64,000 nucleotides of DNA from Haliea sp. (GCA_002862465.1 PKDD01000120.1:1-64000); one strand, 5' to 3'; shown: positions 1 through 10,456, counted from the first letter of the stretch. Made by a program: numbers and translations. Notes: generated from the sequence alone by a model not told the origin.

Positions 1-1629
1 TTGTCGATCTGCGTACTGCCTGGTGGCGCCAGTTGCCCAGACCAACTTTCAACTCAGGGTAAACTCCTGCGCGCAGACAAAGCTGGAAAAGTGGAAACAT
101 ATGCTTCAGGCTTCCGCACGCCCAACGGCATTGCGCTTGGGCCGAACGATGACATTTACGTCACCGACAATCAGGGTGATTGGTTGCCCTCAAGCAAAGT
201 CATTCAGGTCAATGAGGGCGGATTTTACGGTTCAAGGGCAGTGCCAGACACAGGCCCAAACGGTATAAAAGAAACTCCTCCAACTGCTTGGTTGCCGCAG
301 GATGAAGTCGGTAATTCACCGACACAACCGCTACTTTTGACAGAGGGGCCATATGCCGGACAAATGATCCACGGAGACGTATATAACGGGGGCATCAAGC
401 GACTGTTTTTAGAAACCGTAGCTGGGCGGCAGCAGGGTGCCGTCTTTCACTTCAGCGGAGGATTGCAAGGTGGCGTGAACCGGATGGCGCGCGGACCAGA
501 CGGCGCCATATACTTGGGTGAGGTTGGCAATCCACCCAACTGGAGCGAGCACGACAAGCTCTGGTTCGGCTTGGAACGAATGATTTGGGTTGACAATATT
601 GCTTTCGAAATAATAGCTATGAAGGCCAAGGAGGATGGGTTTCTTATTGAGCTAACACAACCGTTAGCAGCTAACCAGGAAATATCGCCTTCGGATGTAT
701 TAGTGAAGCAGTGGTTCTATCACCCTGACGAGCAGTATGGTGGGCCTAAGTACGATGAAACTGTCCTCACTGTCTCTGCCCTAGAAATCGCCAATGATCG
801 GCGCAGTATACGCTTGAAGATTCCCGGCCTAAAAGCAGGGTATGTTATCTACCTGCGACTCAATGATCGGCTCCGCTCGGACGCCGGCAAGCCTCTGTGG
901 ACTGCAGAAGCTTGGTACACACTGAATGCAATTCCTCAAAGAGTCTCCACAGCGCCGGTGAGCGCAATATCCGAAGACGGCTGGCGGGATATCTTTGATG
1001 GCGAAACCCTTGCAGGATGGCGTAACTATGGGGGCGACGCCAATGCTGTGCGCAAATGGGAAGCGGAGGATGGTGAACTGGCGCTGGTGCAGAGTGGGCT
1101 CTTCCCAATGTGGGATATGATCAAAAGCGCCGTCTTCGGCGGCCCTGGCGGCGACCTAATCTATTACCGTGAGACCTTCCAGAATTTCGAGCTCAGTCTG
1201 CAATGGAGGATCTCACCTGGGGGTAACAGCGGTATCTTTTACCTCGTGAAAGATGAAACGGAGAATGTCTCATGGCGGACCGGTATCGAAATGCAAGTAC
1301 TGGACAATGAGGGTCATCGCGATGGTCAGATCAAGACCCATAGAGCAGGCGCCCTCTACGGTATGGTAGCCGCAAATCCTGAGACTGTGCGAGCGCCGGG
1401 GGAATGGAATGACGTGCTACTCAGGGTGAATAATAATCACATCGAGCACTGGCTAAACGGGGTTAAGGTGGTCAGTATTGAGCGCGGTAGTGATCATTGG
1501 AACACGCTGGCTGCTGCCAGCAAATTCGCAGATATGTCAGAATATGGTCAGTCTGAGGAGGGCTACCTCGTACTGCAGGATCATGGCGACGCTGTGTGGT
1601 ACCGTAATATTCGTGTGCGTGAATTATAG
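1..1629 (+). CDS. PQQ/sorbosone-dehydrogenase-like beta-propeller protein with C-terminal DUF1080 (3-keto-disaccharide hydrolase-like) domain; probably 5'-truncated by window edge
   Basis: Propeller-like 'GFRTPNGIALGPNDDIYVTDNQGDW' and 'GGVNRMARGPDGAIYLGEVG'; C-terminal 'DIFDGETLAGWRNYGG...GNSGIFYLV...EMQVLDNEGH' typical of DUF1080; ORF open at base 1. Confidence 0.75.
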   Translation: MSICVLPGGASCPDQLSTQGKLLRADKAGKVETYASGFRTPNGIALGPNDDIYVTDNQGDWLPSSKVIQVNEGGFYGSRAVPDTGPNGIKETPPTAWLPQDEVGNSPTQPLLLTEGPYAGQMIHGDVYNGGIKRLFLETVAGRQQGAVFHFSGGLQGGVNRMARGPDGAIYLGEVGNPPNWSEHDKLWFGLERMIWVDNIAFEIIAMKAKEDGFLIELTQPLAANQEISPSDVLVKQWFYHPDEQYGGPKYDETVLTVSALEIANDRRSIRLKIPGLKAGYVIYLRLNDRLRSDAGKPLWTAEAWYTLNAIPQRVSTAPVSAISEDGWRDIFDGETLAGWRNYGGDANAVRKWEAEDGELALVQSGLFPMWDMIKSAVFGGPGGDLIYYRETFQNFELSLQWRISPGGNSGIFYLVKDETENVSWRTGIEMQVLDNEGHRDGQIKTHRAGALYGMVAANPETVRAPGEWNDVLLRVNNNHIEHWLNGVKVVSIERGSDHWNTLAAASKFADMSEYGQSEEGYLVLQDHGDAVWYRNIRVREL

Positions 1630-1689
1630 AGCGCCTGCATCATCATCGCTGCAGGAATAGTCGGATTAGATACACTGGTCACAACACTT

Positions 1690-2295
1690 TATTCTAGTGT
1701 CCGCGCGCTGGGCACCTCTCATCGTCTGCCCCTTCTCGAAATGTGTTTGCCGGCGTTGAAATCTATGTCTCTGATTTAATACCAGACCTTCAAAGATACG
1801 CTACCGCAACTCATCCGAGTCGACCATCAAACAGAATTGCATGAACGGTGCCTATTCCAATTAGTGCGGCACTACCTAGACCCTGAATGTATTCCTGTTA
1901 GGCCCAGCCGAGCGCGCTATCGCAGGCTGCAAAATGTAGCAACACATTTGCAAACAGTGCTGTCGATCCTTGCCTATGAGGGCAGCGGTGAATCGCAATC
2001 TCTATTTCGTCTAGGAGCGGATACTCTTGGTTTCACCGAGATGGCAATTCTGACCCAGAAACACGCAAACGTTGAAGCCTTCGGACTAGCCGTGCACGAA
2101 CTAGCAGACTGTTACCCTCTGCTAAAACCAAGCGTGCTGAAAGCAATGACGGTGGCCGCTCGCTCCGACGGTACACTGAGTCCAATGCAACGAGAAATTA
2201 TCGCCAGTGTGGCTGCGGTGATGGGCTGCCCCATGCCCCCACCGTTGAGCGAGTCACAGAGCAGGCATGAACGCCTTTTGTGCGGAGCTATCTGA
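1690..2295 (+). pseudogene. C-terminal remnant of an M48-family (Ste24-like) metallopeptidase, interrupted by in-frame TAA at 1777-1779
   Basis: Frame-1 translation 'ALGTSHRLPLLEMCLPALKSMSLI*YQTFKDTLPQLIRVDHQTELHERCLFQLVRHYLDPE...' continues into ORF 1837-2295; resembles the TerB-like C-terminal region of M48 peptidases; no catalytic HExxH part upstream. Confidence 0.6.
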
Positions 2296-2428
2296 AAGAC
2301 GGCCGCGTTAAAAATATTGTTGCCAGCAGCGCCTTCAGCACGGCAGCACCTAGGGTGCGCCATTTGACTACCAATGCCCCAGCGTTTTATTCTGCACCCC
2401 GTTAGCAATCTCATATCATAGGTAAGGA

Positions 2429-4114
2429 ATGTCCATGACGAACGAACGTCCCTACAGTTCGATAATTGTCGATGGTGTCGAGCAGGCACCGAGCCGAGCA
2501 ATGCTTTATCCCACCGGGTTTAAACGCGAGGATTTTGGCAAGCCGCAAATCGGCATCGCCTCCACTTGGAGCATGGTGACCCCCTGTAATATGCACATCA
2601 ATAAGCTGGCTGATGCGGCGGCGACAGGGGCTGATGAGGCGGGAGCCAAATCGGTAGTGTTTAACACTATCACGGTGTCAGACGGTATTTCCATGGGCAC
2701 ACCAGGCATGCGCTACTCATTGGTGTCGCGCGAGGTTATCGCAGACTCGATCGAGACAGTAGTCGGCGCTCAAGGATTTGACGGGTTTGTAACCATAGGT
2801 GGCTGCGACAAAAATATGCCTGCTTGCGGGATCGCTATGGCACGTATGGATCGGCCCAGTGTCTTCGTATACGGCGGTACAATCCTACCCGGTGCTGAAC
2901 GACGCGACATCGTCTCAGTGTTTGAAGCGGTCGGAGGGCACGCCGCTGGCAGGGTATCAGACGTTGAATTGACCGAAATTGAAACCACAGCTATCCCCGG
3001 TCCTGGTTCTTGCGGCGGGATGTACACCGCCAACACAATGGCCTCTGCAATGGAAGCACTCGGTCTATCTCTCCCGGGCAGTTCGGCGCAAAATGCTATC
3101 AGTCAGGACAAGACGCAGGACAGCTACAATGCCGGTGCCGCAGTTCGAAACCTTATTAAACTAGGTCTCAAGCCCAGCGACATGCTAAGCCGTGAAGCCT
3201 TTGAAAACGCCATTACGATCACCATAGCGCTAGAAGGGTCCACCAACGCAGTACTCCACCTCATCGCCATAGCTCATGCCGCGAATATTCCCCTATCACT
3301 GGACGACTTCAGTCGCGTTGGCAAGCGTGTCCCCGTATTAGCGGATATGCGCCCTGCGGGACAATACGCAATGAGTGAATTAATCGCCATCGGCGGCATT
3401 TTACCACTGATGAAACTACTGCTTCAGGAAGGCTTATTACACGGTGACTGCATGACCGTTACCGGCACAACACTAGCGGAAAACCTCGCTGCTGTAGAAG
3501 CCTATCCAGCAGAGCAAAAAATTATTCGCCCGATGTCAGATCCCATTAAGAAAGACAGCCATCTAGTAATACTGCGCGGTAATCTGGCACCAGAAGGTGC
3601 TGTCGCTAAAATCACAGGGCATGAAGGCCTAACTTTTACTGGGTTGGCGCGCTGCTTTCAAGGCGAGGAAGCTGCAATGGCTGCTATTATGGCGGGCAGC
3701 ATTGTCGCGGGTGACGTGGTGATCGTTCGTTACGAGGGGCCCAAAGGTGGACCAGGCATGCGCGAAATGCTCAGCCCCACCAGCGCCATCAACGGCCGTG
3801 GTCTTTCTCAGGAAGTAGCACTACTTACCGATGGACGATTTTCTGGCGGCTCAAGGGGCTTCGTCATCGGCCATGTAACACCAGAGGCTTACCTCGGTGG
3901 TCCTATTGCATTGGTGCAGGACGGCGACAAGATAACTGTTGACGCAGAGAATGCCGAGATTACCTTGCATGTTGACGCAGCAGAACTGGCGGCACGCCGC
4001 GCGACCTGGACTGCACCACTGCCCTATTCAACCCGCGGCACTCTGGCAAAGTACGCCAAGCTGGTCAGTTCCGCCAGTGAAGGAGCTGTGACCGACAAAT
4101 ATTTAGAGGTTTAA
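2429..4114 (+). CDS. ilvD: dihydroxy-acid dehydratase
   Basis: 561 aa; '[32 protein letters not shown]', '[30 protein letters not shown]', '[21 protein letters not shown]'. Confidence 0.95.
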   Translation: MSMTNERPYSSIIVDGVEQAPSRAMLYPTGFKREDFGKPQIGIASTWSMVTPCNMHINKLADAAATGADEAGAKSVVFNTITVSDGISMGTPGMRYSLVSREVIADSIETVVGAQGFDGFVTIGGCDKNMPACGIAMARMDRPSVFVYGGTILPGAERRDIVSVFEAVGGHAAGRVSDVELTEIETTAIPGPGSCGGMYTANTMASAMEALGLSLPGSSAQNAISQDKTQDSYNAGAAVRNLIKLGLKPSDMLSREAFENAITITIALEGSTNAVLHLIAIAHAANIPLSLDDFSRVGKRVPVLADMRPAGQYAMSELIAIGGILPLMKLLLQEGLLHGDCMTVTGTTLAENLAAVEAYPAEQKIIRPMSDPIKKDSHLVILRGNLAPEGAVAKITGHEGLTFTGLARCFQGEEAAMAAIMAGSIVAGDVVIVRYEGPKGGPGMREMLSPTSAINGRGLSQEVALLTDGRFSGGSRGFVIGHVTPEAYLGGPIALVQDGDKITVDAENAEITLHVDAAELAARRATWTAPLPYSTRGTLAKYAKLVSSASEGAVTDKYLEV

Positions 4115-4139
4115 TGGGAGAACGGGACCAATCGACAGA

Positions 4140-4173
4140 GTGACCCGCCACCCTATGCATGTCAGGCGGTCAC
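4140..4173 (+). terminator. hairpin downstream of ilvD (no strong T-run)
   Basis: GTGACCCGCC ... GGCGGTCAC, nine pairs with one bulge, 26 nt after ilvD stop. Confidence 0.4.
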
Positions 4174-4283
4174 TGCGGTACATTATTTGTAGGGTTGAGA
4201 ATCAGTTCAGCTCAAGCTGCATTCGCGACGACCGGACCGTGTAAAAAACATAAGTGTATTAGATGGAGGCAGACTATTAAATC

Positions 4284-5429
4284 ATGGATACGCTATTAGA
4301 TTTTTTTAAGGCATACGAGATTTCATTGTCGCAGCTGATAATTCTCGTGATTATTTTGTTCATGACCATAGCAACCTACTTTTCTATTCGCCTGTTTTTC
4401 CAACGCTATGAGAAAGCGACACAGCACCCAAAAGCCATCCTATTTTTATTTTATGTGTCTTTTGACAAGCCATTACGACTGGCGACTGTTGCCATTGGTT
4501 TTTACTTTATAGCTATGAATGTTTTGAGCTGGTTTAAGCTCACCAACTTCTTTGACCAGATAGTAGCACCCGGTGTGAAACTCATTTTTGCACTGTGTTT
4601 TTTAATACTAATGAATACATTCCTCTCACGACTGAAAACCTATTTAATTAACAAAAATACTCGAACAGACGGCGGCTACAACAATTTTTCAAAAGTTGAG
4701 CAACTGCACAAACTTGGGCAAGTGCTAACCGTTACAATTCTTGTTTTTTCCGTGGCCTCAATTTTTGGACTTAAAGTTGCGGCAGGCATTGCATACCTAG
4801 GTGGAGGGTTAGCAATTGTCGCTTTGGTCTTTAAAGATACGATTTCGAGTATTTTCGGCGGTCTTATTATTTACCTGGACAGCCCTTACGCGGTTGGCGA
4901 TTGGATTTATACGATAGATGGGAAGATTCAAGGCACAGTTGAAAAAATTAGTTGGCGCCTGACGCATATTAGAACGTTTGATAAAAGATTAGTCTTTACA
5001 CCCAATAACTTATTAATTACGCAGGCAGTGGTAAACGCCTCGAGAATGACAAATCGCAGGATATTGCAATACATAGGGTTGAGATATGACGATTTTGACA
5101 CCTTTGAAGTCATCCAAAAAGATATCTATACCTATCTTGAAGGCCACTCAGATATTGACCAAAGTTGCCTAACCTTAGTCAATGTGGTGAACGGCAGTAC
5201 CGACATGGGCTCTGTAACAGAAGGGTTCTTCGGAGGTTCGTCTCTTAACTTCCAAGTCTATACATTTACAAAAGTGACAAACTGGAAAAAATTTCAAGCC
5301 ATCCAAGACAAAATTATGATGGATATAGGGCGAATTATTTATCGACATGGCGCCGAAATCGCCTTCACCACGATGACGCTTGATATTCCAAAGGAAGAAG
5401 GAGCGCCGACCCCGGCAATAACGCAATAG
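4284..5429 (+). CDS. mechanosensitive ion channel family protein (MscS-like)
   Basis: N-terminal TM helices then 'AGIAYLGGGLAIVALVFKDTISSIFGGLIIYLDSPYAVGDWI...GTVEKISWRLTHIRTFDKRLVFTPNNLL' typical MscS beta domain. Confidence 0.9.
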   Translation: MDTLLDFFKAYEISLSQLIILVIILFMTIATYFSIRLFFQRYEKATQHPKAILFLFYVSFDKPLRLATVAIGFYFIAMNVLSWFKLTNFFDQIVAPGVKLIFALCFLILMNTFLSRLKTYLINKNTRTDGGYNNFSKVEQLHKLGQVLTVTILVFSVASIFGLKVAAGIAYLGGGLAIVALVFKDTISSIFGGLIIYLDSPYAVGDWIYTIDGKIQGTVEKISWRLTHIRTFDKRLVFTPNNLLITQAVVNASRMTNRRILQYIGLRYDDFDTFEVIQKDIYTYLEGHSDIDQSCLTLVNVVNGSTDMGSVTEGFFGGSSLNFQVYTFTKVTNWKKFQAIQDKIMMDIGRIIYRHGAEIAFTTMTLDIPKEEGAPTPAITQ

Positions 5430-5616
5430 CGTTATGCCGCACATTTAAGACAGCCTTAAAAAGCAACGTCCTAGAGGAATGGGTATTGCGTCAAGCTCGC
5501 ATATGTAACAAAAATTAGTCCCACAGTTGTAAGGCTTCGACAGGCCCGAAAAAATCGACACATAAAGGCGAATATACCCATGTGCCGGAGTGCGTGGCGT
5601 CCGCGCCCTGCGGCGT

Positions 5617-5901
5617 TTAGCCGCCGCTATCGTTCATAATCGCGTTAGTTTGCTGCTGATCGTCCTCGAGCTGTTGCTGATCTGCTTCCGCCTGACCTTG
5701 CAACTGCATCTCTTGCTGTTGGCGCTGTTGCTGAGACTCCCGCGCTTGCTGCTCTGCTTTGTCTTCGCTCCGCTGAATCCATTGCTCGTTGCGATTTACT
5801 TCCTCTGCTGTTTGCTGCGAAGATTCATCCACCTGAGCGCCTGCCTGTGTTGCCGACAGCGTTGCTGCGATTGCTGCCGCTACTGCGAATCTTTTAATCA
5901 T
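5617..5901 (-). CDS. small Gln/Glu-rich protein with predicted signal peptide
   Basis: MIKRFAVAAAIAATLSATQAGAQ signal-like N-terminus followed by Q/E/R-rich low-complexity sequence. Confidence 0.6.
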   Translation of the reverse strand: MIKRFAVAAAIAATLSATQAGAQVDESSQQTAEEVNRNEQWIQRSEDKAEQQARESQQQRQQQEMQLQGQAEADQQQLEDDQQQTNAIMNDSGG

Positions 5902-6775
5902 ATTAACATCCTATTTAATGGCCTTTTGCTGACACAAGTGTAGCCTACTTTCAGGCTGTTGCAAAAACACATGAATACAGCGCACCCGCATGCGGCGATA
6001 CCGACTCAACTGCGCCGTTAGCGACAACAAGACACACACCTATACCGCAGAGGCTTCTTGTAAAATCGACTTTTTGGCTATCCTCATGCCCGGACTTGAG
6101 GATACTGATATTTTGCGCTATGGATTTAGAATCCTGTCCCAGCATGTCATGTCAAAAATTGACTACATCTTTGCCCGAGACCCCTCGCTATTAAGTTTTT
6201 CGCTAGAGACACCAGTCGACCATGTGATCGGGTCATCCCTGACAACATCGTCACCAAGGAATCCACTATCATCGAGCGAGACGGCGTGTTGGTAAGAGCT
6301 ATAACCCCCGTGAGCACTGTTGCTATCTAAGGATTAACCATTTAAATGTCGGCAGACGAAAAGGCCTAGGAACGACGTAAACAGTGCAGGTATGACGCTA
6401 CGCGATGGTTATAATCTGAGTACCAAATCTACAACTAGTTTTTTAAAGCAGATTACTTCATGCCGCTCTACCCGCATTGAATGTTCTAGAACTCAAGCAA
6501 GTAATAAATCAAAGGATATTTTTAAGGGCAGTCCGGTCGCTGACTGTTTTTGCAAAGAGCTGAGCTCTCATAGCGCTGAAAAAATTATTTCAAAAAGAAT
6601 TAATTAGTTTTTTTGGGCACGTGTTGCAGTAAAGGCCAGTATTGACGAGTCGAAAATTCGCTTGTTAAACATCAGTACAGTATTCAGAAAATGTCAGGCA
6701 AAGCTCGCTTTGATTTTCAATTCGAAAAGGCGGCTCGATCACCATGTGCTGGCATTTCGTCTCTTCGTTATTATC

Positions 6776-6890
6776 AAGATGCATAAAATTCTCGCGGGGG
6801 ATGCGACATTTCTCACCGAGAATCGCGCGTGGTGCCGATTGACTCTCGATGTCCGCTTGGCGTATCTCAACCATTCGTTTAGCCTGCCTC
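6776..6890 (-). mobile_element. probable remnant of IS3-family transposase OrfA N-terminal HTH region
   Basis: minus-strand 'RQAKRMVEIRQADIESQSAPRAILGEKCRIPRENFMHL' resembles 'RxxRMVxxxxxxxxSQWAAIxSIAxKIGCxPETLRxWV' of IS3-group OrfA; degenerate. Confidence 0.4.
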
Positions 6891-7135
6891 TGGAGATGAT
6901 TGCTTGGCTGAATACCGGATATGCGAGCAGCGTTGAAGGTGTTCTGCATCAAAGAGGGGGGTTCTCTGACATAAAAGTAGTCTAAATGCACTACGCATAG
7001 CCGTTCTCGCATTATATATCGACTCGCACGAATAGCTTATCTTTGGGAAGGCCTGGGTTTTGCCATCCCCTTTGGGTTCTATATTCCGACCCATCAAGGT
7101 TACGCGGCTGCCCTTGCTGAACCAACTCATTGCTA

Positions 7136-7160
7136 ATTCAATTCAATTCAATTCAATTGA
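7136..7160. repeat. short tandem repeat (ATTCA)n, about 4.8 copies
   Basis: attca attca attca attca attga, 61 bp upstream of ORF 7221. Confidence 0.9.
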
Positions 7161-7220
7161 AGAATTATACGATACTGCGTTATCCTGCTGCTGCACAAAA
7201 CTAGGAAAAAGAAAAGTGCT

Positions 7221-8975
7221 ATGACAATATCAATCGAGGATATACGCAAGGCGAGAGAGGAAATCACCGGCAGCGGCGGATTTTTCGAGCTGGAAAACCG
7301 AGAGATCGATGGCCACATCTACAAGGTTTTCAAACATGCGCCTGCTTCTTCAGTCGATATTATCCAAAATTCTCGCGGGCATGGCGAGGCCGAATGCCTT
7401 ATCTATCAGGGTCGGCGTTACACTTTCAACAAGTTCTTCGGGGAGGTGGACGCTTGCGCTGCGACGCTGCAAAATTCGGGCATAGTCGCCGGTGACCGAA
7501 TTGCCATCGCTATGCGCAACAGCCCGGAATGGTCGATTGTTTTTTCTGCGGCGATGCTGGTAGGTGCGATAGTGGTGCCGGTTAATAGTTGGGGTAAGAC
7601 AGAAGAATTATTATATGCCATAACCGATTCGGGGAGCAGGATGTTGATTTGCGACGGCCCGCGCCTGCGCCTACTGGACGACGAACTGGGTGAACTAGAC
7701 ATCGATATTGTGGTGGTGCCTGGCGACCGCGAGTATCCAACCGGCGAGCGTGTTCGGGAGTGGGGAGGGTTTGTTGAAACCGGTCGTGGTCTAACATACC
7801 AAGTAGCCAAACCTGATCCGCTAGACCTATGCCTAATTCTCTACACGTCTGGCAGTACCGGTTCTCCCAAGGGCGTTGCGCACCGGCACATCGCCGTGAC
7901 ACAGTCGGTGTTCAACATGATGTACCTCGGCATGCTGGTCATATCTTTAGAGGGTGCCAGAGAGTTCAAGGGCGGCGCAACAGTGGAGACACCGTTACTG
8001 ACAGTGCCCTTGTTTCATGCCACCGGACTTCTTAGTGGCCTCCATCTGCCGATGATGACAGGTCAAAAAGTTGTCATGATGTACAAGTGGGATACGCTCA
8101 AGGCACTAGACTTAATCCAAACAGAAAAAGTCACGAGCCTGAGTAGCGTTCCAGCTATTGTGCAAGACCTGCTAGCGAACCCAGCATTTGATGACTACGA
8201 CACTCGGTCGCTAATTCGAGTCACAGGCGCTGGGGCTGCGACCCCTGATGGAATGCCCGCGCTAATTAAGGAAAAGTGCGGCAACCCGAGTCGTTCCGCC
8301 GGCTACGGCATGACTGAGACGCTTGCAGTGGGAGCCACCATGAGCGGCTGTATCTACGACTTAAAGCCTAACGCCTCCGGCCTAGTCACGCCCATCATGG
8401 AAATGCGTATGGTCGATGAAAACGGCGCCCCACTGCCCTCGGGTGTCCCGGGAGAAATTGAACTCTACGGGGTCACCTGCACCCCAGGTTATTGGGAACA
8501 GCCAGAAGCCAACGCGTCTACCTTTGTCGACGGCCGCTGGATGAAATCCGGTGATGTCGGCTATATCGACGGCGAGGGTTTTCTGAACATCACCGGGCGT
8601 ATCAAAGAAATCGTAATACGCGGCGGCGAGAACATCTACCCGGGAGAAATCGAGAGCACCGCTTATGGGATGAATCAAGTCCACGAGTGCGTGGTGTTCG
8701 GTGAGCCAGACACCGCCATGGGCGAGGAACTTGTTATGGTCATTTTCGCAACACCGGGACACCTTCCTGAGGAGCAGGCATTACGAGAATATCTCCACCA
8801 GCGTTTAGCAGGTTATAAAGTGCCACGTACCATTCGTTTTTCCGATAAGCCATTGCCGCGCAACGCCAGCGAGAAACTACATAAACTTAAGGTCAAAGAA
8901 GGATACTTATCAGGCGTTTATTCAGCGTCAACAGCCGAAACGTCCACGTTCTCTGAAGACCGATCTGGCTTTTAA
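7221..8975 (+). CDS. AMP-dependent acyl-CoA synthetase/ligase (adenylate-forming)
   Basis: 'LILYTSGSTGSPKGVAHRH', 'GYGMTE', 'GYIDGEGFLNITGRIKEIVIRGGENIYPGEIE', 'PRNASEKLHK'. Confidence 0.93.
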   Translation: MTISIEDIRKAREEITGSGGFFELENREIDGHIYKVFKHAPASSVDIIQNSRGHGEAECLIYQGRRYTFNKFFGEVDACAATLQNSGIVAGDRIAIAMRNSPEWSIVFSAAMLVGAIVVPVNSWGKTEELLYAITDSGSRMLICDGPRLRLLDDELGELDIDIVVVPGDREYPTGERVREWGGFVETGRGLTYQVAKPDPLDLCLILYTSGSTGSPKGVAHRHIAVTQSVFNMMYLGMLVISLEGAREFKGGATVETPLLTVPLFHATGLLSGLHLPMMTGQKVVMMYKWDTLKALDLIQTEKVTSLSSVPAIVQDLLANPAFDDYDTRSLIRVTGAGAATPDGMPALIKEKCGNPSRSAGYGMTETLAVGATMSGCIYDLKPNASGLVTPIMEMRMVDENGAPLPSGVPGEIELYGVTCTPGYWEQPEANASTFVDGRWMKSGDVGYIDGEGFLNITGRIKEIVIRGGENIYPGEIESTAYGMNQVHECVVFGEPDTAMGEELVMVIFATPGHLPEEQALREYLHQRLAGYKVPRTIRFSDKPLPRNASEKLHKLKVKEGYLSGVYSASTAETSTFSEDRSGF

Positions 8976-9001
8976 CGACAATAAGGCGGCAAGTGGTAAA
9001 C

Positions 9002-10456
9002 TTAAACTTCTTCGAAATCCTTTATAGAACAAGCTGCATGTAATTGCTTATAGCGTTTAATACCGCCGGGAAACAGAAACGGCGCATGTCCCGCTTCATT
9101 TCTATAGTAACTGTTGCAGCTGCTATGGCCCCAAGAATATTTTGCATAGTCATCTGCCAACGATTCATTGTAAGCCGTATTGATTTCTGGCTTTACGGTA
9201 ATCGCGTCAACAGAAAGCTCTCGCATCTGGGTCAGCAAATTAACAATGGAACCTACGTTGACTTCAATATTTGTAAAATAAGACGCATTGATTGCCAAGC
9301 CGTTAGGCCCAGCGGCGAAAAAGAAATTTGGAAAGCTCGGCACAGTAATGCCTTTATAAGCCATTGGAGCTTTCTCCATCTCTTCATCTAAGTGCTTCTG
9401 TTGCAAGCCCGTAACCGCAATGCGATCAAAATCAAGAATCCGGTAGCCCGTGCAGTAAATGATGATATCAGCCTCAATCTCCCGCCCGCTGCTCGTTGTG
9501 ATGCCGTGTGGGCGTACACTCTTTAAACCTTCCGCCACCAACTCCACATGCTCCAGATTAAGCGTAGGATAAAATTCGTCGGACATTAACCCACGTTTGC
9601 AGCCATACCGAGAGTTTGGCGTTACCGCTTTACGCAATTCAGGATCATTGATGCTCTCAGCAATAAACTTATGCACACGATCCTCAAACTGCTGCATCCG
9701 CTGATGACCCAGCGTCACGCCCTCCAGCACCACCCCTGCTAAAAGGCTTAGCGAAGCGCGATATAAACGCAGCAGAGGTGGACAATATTTGAATATCGCC
9801 AATACAAAGGGAGAGTATGGCTTGCGGTTACGCCGCATTATCCAGTTCGGAGTGCGCTGTAAGACTGTAAGCTGCCCCGCTAGCTTGGCTACCTGAGGAA
9901 CTATCTGCACCCCTGCAGCCGCCGAACCTACAACGACAACTTTTTTACCCGTGAGATCCACGTCATGTTTCCAGAACGTTGAATGCCATGAGTCGCCCGC
10001 AAAACTTTCGATACCCTCTACGTCAGGGTAAACAGCAGTGTGCTGATTACCCATCGCATTAATAACCGCATTAAAACGATGCTGCTCACCGTCTTGATCA
10101 GTTAGTAACCATGTTTTATCTGGCGAAAAATGCGCGCTCACAATATTAGTATTAAACCGAAAGTGCGAGTCTAAGCCAAATTCGGTCGCACACGATTGCA
10201 GATACGCTTCTATTTCTGATCTCGATGCAAAATTTGAACCCCAGTCTGCATTCGGTCGGTATGAAAACGTATAGGGGTGCGCCCACAAATCACAATCAAG
10301 CCCAGGATAGCTATGTATATGCCATGTTCCCCCAGCCGCATCTGACTTATCAAATATTGTGAAATTATCAAAGCCTTGCGCTATCAGTTCGTGGCCTGCT
10401 GCGATCCCTGCTGGACCGGCTCCGATGACTGCCACGTTAAAATCACTTTTCATCAC
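9002..10456 (-). CDS. flavin-containing / Baeyer-Villiger-type monooxygenase
   Basis: Rossmann GAGPAGIAAG; 'FAGDSWHSTFWK' close to BVMO fingerprint FxGxxxHxxxW(P/D); second GSAAAG nucleotide site. Confidence 0.88.
   Translation of the reverse strand: MMKSDFNVAVIGAGPAGIAAGHELIAQGFDNFTIFDKSDAAGGTWHIHSYPGLDCDLWAHPYTFSYRPNADWGSNFASRSEIEAYLQSCATEFGLDSHFRFNTNIVSAHFSPDKTWLLTDQDGEQHRFNAVINAMGNQHTAVYPDVEGIESFAGDSWHSTFWKHDVDLTGKKVVVVGSAAAGVQIVPQVAKLAGQLTVLQRTPNWIMRRNRKPYSPFVLAIFKYCPPLLRLYRASLSLLAGVVLEGVTLGHQRMQQFEDRVHKFIAESINDPELRKAVTPNSRYGCKRGLMSDEFYPTLNLEHVELVAEGLKSVRPHGITTSSGREIEADIIIYCTGYRILDFDRIAVTGLQQKHLDEEMEKAPMAYKGITVPSFPNFFFAAGPNGLAINASYFTNIEVNVGSIVNLLTQMRELSVDAITVKPEINTAYNESLADDYAKYSWGHSSCNSYYRNEAGHAPFLFPGGIKRYKQLHAACSIKDFEEV

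Noticed and set aside
2112-3036. Minus-strand ORFs opposite the M48 remnant and ilvD
   Set aside because: Antisense to well-supported or family-like frames; no motif.
5590-5943. Plus-strand Leu-rich ORF (LLLLALLLRLPRLLL)
   Set aside because: Antisense of the Gln-rich signal-peptide ORF; CAG-rich codons read backwards give Leu runs.
5946-5965. 'ggctgttgcaaaa' as an IS terminal inverted repeat
   Set aside because: Resembles some IS ends but no matching partner end was found by eye nearby.
6392-6607. 71-aa ORF in the debris region
   Set aside because: No motif or coding-like composition; treated as part of degraded intergenic DNA.
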